Below are positions 1 to 5,917 of a DNA stretch of 10,341 nt, piece by piece; the first letter of the stretch is position 1, and the number at the start of each line of letters is the position of its first letter. The notes beneath the pieces are model-generated. The model saw nothing but the letters and a program-made list of their open reading frames with translations, searched no databases and had not been told where the DNA came from. The DNA is from DATDWC01 sp035289805 (GTDB lineage Bacteria; Patescibacteriota; Gracilibacteria; Peribacterales; Peribacteraceae): positions 1 to 10,341 of the forward strand of contig DATDWC010000076.1 in the NCBI GenBank assembly GCA_035289805.1, read 5' to 3'. A program made the position numbers and the translations under genes.

Positions 1-647
1 TAGAGCTTCTGATTGAGCTCGATCTGGATTCCAGGGACAAGGAAGTGCGGGATGCGGCGGCGATGGCAGTGACGGCCGAGCGTGTATTTGCCCTGGTACG
101 GGAAATTAATCGAAACGGAGTATCCGTGACGCTCGAAGAACTCACGGAAAAAGACCGTGTGCTCCCGTGTGCAGGTGGAGTAATTCGTATTCCCAAGACA
201 CACATCGGGGCGCGGTTTCCCCGCATCGATCTTGAGCGGTGGACCCACAGGGAGGTAGCTATGGCAATCGATGAGGAACTTCGCTCTCGCCATGTAGGAA
301 TCGATCTCCTCGTGAAAGGGATCATGGTATTTTTTGATGAGTTCGTTCATTTGCTCCTCGCTTGGCTCCTCACGGTAAATCGGCTTATCGTCCCAAGTCG
401 TATGGACGATGACCCCCTCCTCCCGCCTTTCGTACTCGCGAGAAATATCATCCGGGGCACGGTTCACATCCACGAAAATCCGCGAGAATTGGTACTGCAC
501 GATATAGGTATTTGGGATCCGGAAGATCCGATCCGTCGCAAGATCCGAATAGCCAAGGAGATCCTGCTCATTCAGGAGAACATTCTGTTCAAGTTCCGAG
601 GGAACCCGGATGGAAGAATGCGGTATGGAGAGGACAATCGGCAGCAC
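1..647 (-). CDS. N-formylglutamate amidohydrolase family enzyme (3' end outside window)
   Basis: This minus-strand reading frame is open for 215 codons and leaves the window at base 1, so the C-terminus is missing. It matches the FGase family (PF05013), zinc-dependent hydrolases that remove an N-acyl group from glutamate or related amino acids. Visible motifs are PHSS (residues 9-12), FVDVNR (58-63), DCHS (127-130), a DVCLG segment (148-152), NFPYQG (181-186) and GIQIELN (206-212). The last is the usual block just before the C-terminal tail, so perhaps 30-50 residues are missing. The start is a GTG at 647: an in-frame TAG precedes it and no ATG lies before the PHSS motif. The gap to the upstream MscS-like gene is 21 bp, so it is the last visible gene of the operon. 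No histidine-utilisation genes are nearby, so a HutG role is doubtful. A substrate made by the ATP-grasp ligase upstream is an inference. Confidence 0.88.
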   Translation of the reverse strand, partial: MLPIVLSIPHSSIRVPSELEQNVLLNEQDLLGYSDLATDRIFRIPNTYIVQYQFSRIFVDVNRAPDDISREYERREEGVIVHTTWDDKPIYREEPSEEQMNELIKKYHDPFHEEIDSYMARAKFLIDCHSYLPVGPPLKIDAGKPRPDVCLGNTNYSTCTREHTVFFREFFERHGYSVSINFPYQGKYTLGRHCHRRRIPHFLVPGIQIELNQKL

Positions 648-668
648 ACTGAAAAGTATGGGAAAATG

Positions 669-1508
669 CTATGCGCCCGCACGCTTCGTGAAGGGCTTCT
701 CGCTAAAATCGCGCGCGGGGACGATCAGATCCTCGTTCCCGTTCCGGAGAATCACGTGGGTGAAGGAAATCGCATGCACCGTACCACGCAAGTCTCCGAT
801 CTCCACATGGTCACCAGCTTTGAGGAGCTTCTTGAGCTGCCGCGTGGAGAATGATTGCTCAAGCACAGGGCGAAGGCCAAGTGCGATTGCAAGTCCCGTA
901 GAGGCAAGAACTACCGCCAGGATCACTGCGATGTTCGTCATGATGATCGATACATCAAACCCAATCTGCCGAAGTGCTAGAAGGCACGCGAAGAGGACGA
1001 TGATGGCCTGCGTCACATGACCAAGGACTGCGCTACCCGTGACTCCGGCCCGCGCGAGCGCTGTGGAGACGACATCCCGCAAAAACCTCCCGATGAGGAG
1101 ACCGATGACCACAAGGAGGAGCCCGATGATGAGATGCGGTATGTAGACGACAATCGCACCAATCGCATCCGATGCCGTTCCTAAATCCAGGATCTCGGAG
1201 AGGAGGAGGAGTACAAAGAAGATCGCAAGCCAGTAGACCAAAAGTCCAAGAATTTTGGAGAGCGTGCTGCGGATACCAACCAAGCGGAGCGCCCGATCGA
1301 TATTCACCTTCCCCGCAAGCTTATCGAGTCCAATCATATCGGAGCACTTGAGCACAAGCTTGTAGGCAAGGTGTGCAACCACCGCACCCACAACCAGTAC
1401 GACAATGGTGAGGAAGATTTGCGGGACGATTGCGATGAATTGCTCCCATGTTCCCGCAAGCATCGTGGAAAACGCCTCACGGAGCCGCTGCTGCATGGTG
1501 GAGAACAT
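669..1508 (-). CDS. Short MscS-like / conserved TM-helix membrane protein
   Basis: This is a 279-residue integral membrane protein. Hydrophobic segments lie near residues 28-49, 84-106, 115-139, 163-182 and 186-212. The last one is Gly/Ala-rich and resembles the pore-lining helix of small-conductance mechanosensitive channels. It is followed by a short beta-type segment (about 228-268, around AGDHVEIGDLRG and LIVPARDF) like the MscS middle domain. The large C-terminal alpha/beta vestibule of classical MscS is absent. The helix pattern also fits the conserved TM-helix family (PF05552). I chose the ATG at 1508. An in-frame GTG at 1526 would overlap the TAG of the upstream gene by one base (TAGTG) and adds six residues, which would fit translational coupling. 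It sits in the operon between the ligase-peptidase fusion and the FGase gene. A role as an osmotic channel or a scaffold is inferred. Confidence 0.8.
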   Translation of the reverse strand: MFSTMQQRLREAFSTMLAGTWEQFIAIVPQIFLTIVVLVVGAVVAHLAYKLVLKCSDMIGLDKLAGKVNIDRALRLVGIRSTLSKILGLLVYWLAIFFVLLLLSEILDLGTASDAIGAIVVYIPHLIIGLLLVVIGLLIGRFLRDVVSTALARAGVTGSAVLGHVTQAIIVLFACLLALRQIGFDVSIIMTNIAVILAVVLASTGLAIALGLRPVLEQSFSTRQLKKLLKAGDHVEIGDLRGTVHAISFTHVILRNGNEDLIVPARDFSEKPFTKRAGA

Positions 1509-1525
1509 TACCTCGCAGCATACCA

Positions 1526-3880
1526 CTACTTCTTTGGCAGATACACCGGATCGATCAGATCTTTTATCTGCCGGACGAGCTCCATATCGCGCAGATTCAC
1601 TTTCCCAAGGTAGAGCTCACGGATGTTTCCCCCACTCGCCAAAAAATCATTCACGAGTTTGAATCCGCGGAAGTACACGAGTTCTTTGGTAAACGCTCCA
1701 CGGTGTGCGGTGTTCCCCATACCACGCTTCACCTTGAGGCAGGTACGCAGAGCCCGTTCATCGGAAAATCCAAGACGGCGGATATAGTTCCGAAGCTCCG
1801 CAAAGGAATGGTTGAGACCATAGTGCACTGCAAGCACATTGAGCGCTGGCCAGTAGCGCTTCTCGTTCTGCTCACTCAGGAGTTGGTTCTGGTTATAGAC
1901 CGCAAGACCTTCCTGCGTTTCCAGGTACCCCGCCATGCCACGCTCAAAAAGTTCGTAAGGCTGCTTACTGCCATTCTCCGCAGTGAGGACATGCGTTTCG
2001 ATTTCATGCGCAATCAGACTCGCAATCCGCTCAGGGGAAAAGAGTGCATCCTGCCGAATGATGATGGAGGAGCGGCCGAGCGTCACATCGGCAATGGAAG
2101 AAGGCTTGAGCACCACATTCCATCCCCGTAAGCCGTACTTCTTCAATACCTCCTCAAAGATCACTTTCACCTCCTCCGAAGAGAGCATCTTCTCCGAGGA
2201 GGAGACTTCTCCTCCTTTCCATTGTTGCAGAAAAAGACGCGCCTCCTTGGTAATGCCATTATCCGGTCGGCCAAAGAGTTCTCCCGAAATACGCGTGAAC
2301 ACTTCATTCTGACCCCGTGCCTCTAAGAGATCCATTTTGAGGAGAATTTCGCTCCGCTTCCTGTGGAGGAGTACACCAAGGGGGGAGGCATCACCCTCGA
2401 GGTACTGGAGGCGATCCCGAAGCTCCTCTCCATCAAACGAGAGTATATCGTAGGTGAAGATCGGGTTATAGGAGGAATCCTGCCCGGCGTGCGTACGCTG
2501 CTCCTCGAGATTCTCCGGCCGAAGGTACCGGAGCAATTGGACCTTACGATCGATATCGGCAAGTTGCGCATCTACACGTGCAAGATCGCTCTTAAGGTGC
2601 ATGAGGTGGACGCTCTTCTTTGCAGGATCCACGAGGAATCCTGTGAGATCTCTGCGACCGATGGAAGCACGTACATCGGGATCTTCATCCTTGATGATGT
2701 ATGAATGAATGACCGTCTGAATTTTCTTGCCACTGAGTGCAAACTTCACCCGGTATGTCCCATCGGGAATGCGTTCGATTGCTTTGAGCTCCATGAGCTC
2801 ATGAATCAGTGAGGGATCAAATACCGTGCGATCGTAATCCGGGCGCAGAATTGCAGAAACAAGGAGCTGCTTTTTGCCGCCGAGAATTTCGATTATCTCA
2901 TGCGTTGCAAGAACGGGCCGCTCTTCCTTCAGTTTTGTATCCTCTTTCTTCATGATCTTTTCGCCAAAGAGATCCTGCGCAATGCGCACGCCCTTTTCGG
3001 GTGAGCCCACCTTGATACCAGAGACCCGTTCGAGGCGCTTCCCGAGTGGCGCAAGGTTTGCAATTTGCACCATCAATCCCGCGCGCGCATTCACTTCCAA
3101 GAGAATCGGACCCGAATTCTGATCGAGCGTCAGATCCACTCCCACGAACCCGATATTCGTCATCTGTTGAATGCGCGATGCTATGAGGAGCATCTCCTCC
3201 CAATGCGGAACTTTGAATCCGGAAACTTCGCGGCCATTCGGGAGCGTCCGGATTCTCTTATTCCGCTGCACTCCGAATGTTGTTATCCCTTTTGCAATAT
3301 CAATCCCGAGTCCAATGCCTCCGAGGTGCACATTCGCTTTGCCTTCGCTCTCCTCTGTTGGGAGGCGCATCATGGCCATGACGGGGACCAAGTTGAAGAC
3401 AATGATCCGAAGATCCGGCAGTCCCGCAGGATTGAGCGGGGCAAATGCATCAGAGGGCTCGATGAGCTTTTCGAAGAATGCGGTATCGCGGCGATGATTG
3501 AGGGAGTACATCCCATCGAGGATGTTCTCGATGTGCTCAAATACTTCCTCATACGTCACGAGTTTGCCGGAAGTCGTTTTCCACCCTTCGGTCTTCCTGC
3601 TTTTCAGGACCAATATTCCCTCCCCTCCATACCCAAAATTCGGCTTGAGAGCACATTCCTCAGGCGGGGAAAAGAAATCGAATGCGCGGAGCTCTTCGCG
3701 GTGAGCGATCTTTGCGTAGAGCTTGGGAACAGGAATGCCGCGGGTCTCTAAAAATATCTTCGTTTTGAGTTTGTCATCGGCAAACGCTACAGCTTTCTCG
3801 GGATTGAAGGGCTTTAAGTAGTTCAGGTTCCGGGCATTGATACCGAGGACGCCATGATCTTTGGGGAGGAGAATGCTCAT
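1526..3880 (-). CDS. ATP-grasp ligase / retropepsin-like / QEGLA metallopeptidase fusion
   Basis: This is a 784-residue, apparently cytoplasmic protein with three parts. Residues 1-300 form a RimK-like ATP-grasp domain of the alpha-L-glutamate ligase homolog type: NARNLNYLKPFNP (15-27), the nucleotide-binding strand and glycine loop LKPNFGYGGEGI (78-89), GVDLTL (247-252) and metal-binding LLEVNARAG (260-268). Residues 322-420 resemble the retropepsin-like domain that accompanies RimK ligases, ending in IGRRDLTGFLVDP (407-419), but the catalytic DTGA motif is not recognisable. After a helical linker (425-455), residues from about 470 to 784 are a DUF1704/MATCAP-type metallopeptidase with HEIETH (625-630) and the family motif QEGLA (656-660). 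ATP-grasp enzymes of this group join amino acids through amide bonds, and eukaryotic MATCAP trims a C-terminal tyrosine from tubulin. The substrate here is unknown. The start overlaps the upstream TGA as ATGA, which implies coupling. The single uninterrupted frame shows that the fusion is real. Confidence 0.87.
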   Translation of the reverse strand: MSILLPKDHGVLGINARNLNYLKPFNPEKAVAFADDKLKTKIFLETRGIPVPKLYAKIAHREELRAFDFFSPPEECALKPNFGYGGEGILVLKSRKTEGWKTTSGKLVTYEEVFEHIENILDGMYSLNHRRDTAFFEKLIEPSDAFAPLNPAGLPDLRIIVFNLVPVMAMMRLPTEESEGKANVHLGGIGLGIDIAKGITTFGVQRNKRIRTLPNGREVSGFKVPHWEEMLLIASRIQQMTNIGFVGVDLTLDQNSGPILLEVNARAGLMVQIANLAPLGKRLERVSGIKVGSPEKGVRIAQDLFGEKIMKKEDTKLKEERPVLATHEIIEILGGKKQLLVSAILRPDYDRTVFDPSLIHELMELKAIERIPDGTYRVKFALSGKKIQTVIHSYIIKDEDPDVRASIGRRDLTGFLVDPAKKSVHLMHLKSDLARVDAQLADIDRKVQLLRYLRPENLEEQRTHAGQDSSYNPIFTYDILSFDGEELRDRLQYLEGDASPLGVLLHRKRSEILLKMDLLEARGQNEVFTRISGELFGRPDNGITKEARLFLQQWKGGEVSSSEKMLSSEEVKVIFEEVLKKYGLRGWNVVLKPSSIADVTLGRSSIIIRQDALFSPERIASLIAHEIETHVLTAENGSKQPYELFERGMAGYLETQEGLAVYNQNQLLSEQNEKRYWPALNVLAVHYGLNHSFAELRNYIRRLGFSDERALRTCLKVKRGMGNTAHRGAFTKELVYFRGFKLVNDFLASGGNIRELYLGKVNLRDMELVRQIKDLIDPVYLPKK

Positions 3881-5385
3881 TCTTCCAAGTATTTAAAGAT
3901 CTCTCGGAACCTCACAACTTCACTCAGTCGAAGTCCCGTCCACTTGCCCATCATCACGTTCGCAAGAAGGGTGAGGAGGATGAGCTCGGGGTACGCAATA
4001 ATCATTGATTCCAGGAGATCCCACTGCACGAGGACGAAGCAAATAAGCGATACGATCACTGTCTCCCCAGCAGCAAAAATAGCGGAGGTGAGCCCCATCT
4101 CAGCCTTCACACTCATGAACTCCTCGCTCAGTGTCGTCATAATGAGGAGGATGAAAATCGTATCCGGTGCCAGCGTAATGCCAAAAGCGGCCGCAGCTGC
4201 AAGAACGAGGAGCAGAACGATACTCGTGACCGTGAGAATGATCGCAATTTTTGGAATGTAGAGCAGACGATACGGCGCAATCAGTGCACGCATCACGTAC
4301 CCTGCTATCAGAATAATAATGAGGAGTACGAGACCGATCTTCCATCCGAGTGCAATGAGGGAAAGTGTGATCACCGCAGGCGCATAGAGACCAAATGTGG
4401 TGACTCCAACGACCTGCTTGAGGAATGTCACAATCATCAAAATCACCGGGAGCATGAGAAGCAAGAGAATCATTTCCGAGCTCACACCGCGCGTCACCAT
4501 GTAGTTCACGAGTGTCCCCAGAATATTCCACGGACGGATCGCAAACGTTGCTTTATCCACGGCATAGGAATCGATATCTGCTTTCTCCAGGGTGGAGAGG
4601 AACTCCTCCATATTCTCTGACGCAATGAGGTGATTGATTGCCTCCTTGCGCGTAATGATAATCTCCTCAGGTTCCAGAACCGAGAATGGCCCACGGATGA
4701 TGCGTGCGAGGCGCTGGAGCCCGCGATCCGTGATGAGGATGATGGTCTGGCTACGCAGCAGCGAAAGGAGCTCATCCTGCTGCCGAAGTGCGCGGGAGAG
4801 TGCATTCATGGCGATCGCGCCGTCTGCCCAGAGCACAATGGTCTCCGCTCCACGGAGTTTCTGTGCGTTTTCAGCTATGAGTTTGGTAAGAGCATCCTCC
4901 ACCCCGAGCGGAATCGTGAGATCCTTCGCATGGAGAACATCCACGAACACCCCCTCCTCCTCCCCACTCTGGCGATGGAGTTCTATCTTTGCCTCTTCCA
5001 CCATTGGTCCTGCAATGAGCAGGATTTTTCGCACATACACAACCACACTCTCCGTGATCTCTTCCTCACGCACGGTACCATCAACGGTATCTCGCACTCG
5101 GAGGGAGAGAGTGTATTTCCCCGGTTTATCGAGCGTGAGCACTGCTTCCTCTGTGGTGCTAATGAGGCGTGAATCGAGCGACCAGAAGTATCGCACTGTG
5201 CGCGAATCTGCGACGCTCAAGCTCGCATCCAGAACCAGGGTTTTCCCTACCTCTACCTCGAGCGGCCCCGTGATCACCGGCTTGAGCGGAGCAGGTGCAG
5301 AGGCAGGGGGTCCTACCGTTTCCTGGGCATGGACAAAGAGAGGGAAACAGAGAGCAAGCAGCAGAATCCGGAGCGACATAATCAT
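3877..5385 (-). CDS. Secreted-N-terminus membrane protein with PKD-like and 7TM_transglut-type domains
   Basis: This 502-residue protein starts with a signal peptide (hydrophobic 4-18, likely cleavage after VHA at 18-20). A PKD/Ig-like beta domain follows (about 36-118, with ITGPLEVEVGKTLVLDAS and GKYTLSLRVRD), then an alpha/beta region (about 119-285). From about 303 the C-terminal part has around seven membrane helices. It includes FGLYAPAVIT (331-340), YPELILL (465-471) and GKWTGLRLSEVVRFR (480-494), which match the membrane domain usually fused to an inactive transglutaminase (7TM_transglut, PF14402). Here the N-terminal partner differs. That family is known to sit beside RimK-like ATP-grasp genes, as it does here. 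I placed the start at ATG 5385 (ATG 5379 is equally possible). The frame is open upstream to 5502, but that part overlaps the hibernation-factor gene and would bury the signal peptide. The gap to that gene is 23 bp. The role is probably a transporter, flippase-like or sensory partner of the ligase; this is inference. Confidence 0.8.
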   Translation of the reverse strand: MIMSLRILLLALCFPLFVHAQETVGPPASAPAPLKPVITGPLEVEVGKTLVLDASLSVADSRTVRYFWSLDSRLISTTEEAVLTLDKPGKYTLSLRVRDTVDGTVREEEITESVVVYVRKILLIAGPMVEEAKIELHRQSGEEEGVFVDVLHAKDLTIPLGVEDALTKLIAENAQKLRGAETIVLWADGAIAMNALSRALRQQDELLSLLRSQTIILITDRGLQRLARIIRGPFSVLEPEEIIITRKEAINHLIASENMEEFLSTLEKADIDSYAVDKATFAIRPWNILGTLVNYMVTRGVSSEMILLLLMLPVILMIVTFLKQVVGVTTFGLYAPAVITLSLIALGWKIGLVLLIIILIAGYVMRALIAPYRLLYIPKIAIILTVTSIVLLLVLAAAAAFGITLAPDTIFILLIMTTLSEEFMSVKAEMGLTSAIFAAGETVIVSLICFVLVQWDLLESMIIAYPELILLTLLANVMMGKWTGLRLSEVVRFREIFKYLEE

Positions 5386-5408
5386 CAGTATAGAAGAGAA
5401 CAGAAGAA

Positions 5409-5762
5409 TTATCTGCGTCTCATCACCCTGCGCACTGTCTTCTCGCGCGAGCCATGCGTGGCCTTGTACTTTTCGATCTGCGATTCCAGCTTCTCGCAGC
5501 ACCGGTCCACCGCTTCAAGCGCTGTGGCTTTGCGCGATTCCGCACGGAGAACTTTCTTCGGGAGAATCACCGTGATCATCACTTTGACGCTATCCCCTTT
5601 CTTCTTGGTATCGCGCGAGACTGTTTCCACCCGGATCTCGGAGCTCTCATCCTGGAGTCTGGCGCAGTAACGCGAAAGTCTGCCGACCTTCTTTGCAAGA
5701 AACTTCCGCTCTTGATCCGTCAGCGTGTATCCTTTCTCGAGGTGTGAGACATTGAGGGGCAT
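5409..5762 (-). CDS. hpf: Ribosome hibernation promoting factor (short form, HPF/RaiA family)
   Basis: This is a 117-residue protein of the S30AE family, which binds the small ribosomal subunit in the decoding region and inactivates or protects ribosomes when growth slows. Family features are an N-terminal strand and helix with LTDQERKFLAKKVGRLSRY (14-32), a beta strand EIRVETVSRD (42-51), a second strand VKVMITVILP (59-68), and the terminal helix ALEAVDRCCEKLESQIEKYK (81-100), where the AAID-type motif is usual. The basic tail (KTVRRVMRRR) fits rRNA contact. There is no long-form dimerisation domain. The chosen ATG at 5762 matches the family start; the more upstream ATG at 5801 lies before the predicted -10 box and so cannot be in that transcript. 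This is the first gene of the five-gene operon, which suggests that the downstream enzymes are expressed together with a dormancy factor. Confidence 0.9.
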   Translation of the reverse strand: MPLNVSHLEKGYTLTDQERKFLAKKVGRLSRYCARLQDESSEIRVETVSRDTKKKGDSVKVMITVILPKKVLRAESRKATALEAVDRCCEKLESQIEKYKATHGSREKTVRRVMRRR

Positions 5763-5789
5763 AGAGGAAGTGTGAAAATAACGAGGGGG

Positions 5790-5798
5790 ATTGTAGCA
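5790..5798 (-). promoter_or_regulatory. Extended -10 promoter of the hpf operon
   Basis: Read on the minus strand the bases are TGCTACAAT, an extended -10 element (TG-n-TACAAT, five of six matches to TATAAT). No convincing -35 hexamer is seen at 16-18 bp, as expected when an extended -10 compensates. Transcription would start near 5783, giving a leader of about 20 nt with no Shine-Dalgarno sequence before the ATG at 5762. Confidence 0.6.
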
Positions 5799-5816
5799 CA
5801 CATCACCGAAAATCCG

Positions 5817-5822
5817 TAGACT
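5817..5822 (+). promoter_or_regulatory. Possible -10 box of tRNA-Glu
   Basis: TAGACT (four of six matches, including the key T1, A2 and T6) lies 9 nt before the tRNA 5' end. A possible TTGTAG -35 at 5791-5796 is 20 bp away, which is too long, and it overlaps the -10 of the divergent hpf promoter. The tRNA must have a promoter or a read-through source in this 69-bp gap, but this call is weak. Confidence 0.25.
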
Positions 5823-5831
5823 GGGGGAGAA

Positions 5832-5908
5832 GCCGCTATCGTCTAGCCCGGTTAGGACACCAGGTTCTCATCCTGGTAACCGGGGTTCAAATCCCCGTAG
5901 CGGTACCA
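5832..5908 (+). tRNA. tRNA-Glu (anticodon CTC)
   Basis: A complete cloverleaf can be drawn. The acceptor stem pairs 5832-5838 with 5898-5904 (six Watson-Crick pairs plus a terminal G-U). The D arm starts GTCT and closes with AGGA. The anticodon stem is CCAGG/CCTGG around the loop TTCTCAT, so the anticodon is CTC, reading GAG (Glu). A four-base variable region TAAC follows, and the T arm is CGGGG TTCAAAT CCCCG. The discriminator is A and CCA is encoded (5906-5908). It lies on the opposite strand to its neighbours on both sides, only 9 bp from the 3' end of the ATPase gene, so ATPase read-through would give antisense tRNA sequence. Confidence 0.95.
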
Positions 5909-5917
5909 TTCTTTTCT

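Noticed and set aside
45..854. Long plus-strand open frame (269 codons)
   Set aside because: It lies antisense to the FGase gene and the end of the MscS-like gene, whose minus-strand translations carry strong family motifs. The plus-strand product resembles nothing and crosses two real genes.
2197..2216. Perfect 9-bp inverted repeat with AGGAGG inside the ligase-peptidase gene, possibly an internal ribosome site
   Set aside because: The nearest ATG is too far from the AGGAGG, and an internal start there would cut off part of the peptidase domain. It is explained by repeated Gly/Glu and Ser codons in a linker.
3065..3751. Plus-strand open frame of 228 codons
   Set aside because: It is the antisense shadow of the ATP-grasp domain. 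Codon bias of the real gene keeps the opposite strand open.
5386..5502. 39-codon upstream extension of the membrane-protein gene
   Set aside because: It overlaps the coding region of hpf in another frame and would place a charged segment before a clear signal peptide.
4634..5575. Plus-strand open frame of 313 codons
   Set aside because: It spans the opposite strand of both the membrane-protein gene and hpf, is rich in Ser/Arg, and has no recognisable domain.
5832..5908. tRNA-Glu next to a glutamate-ligase-like operon as a sign of tRNA-dependent ligation
   Set aside because: ATP-grasp ligases use free amino acids and ATP, not aminoacyl-tRNA, and the tRNA is on the opposite strand. The proximity is probably chance.
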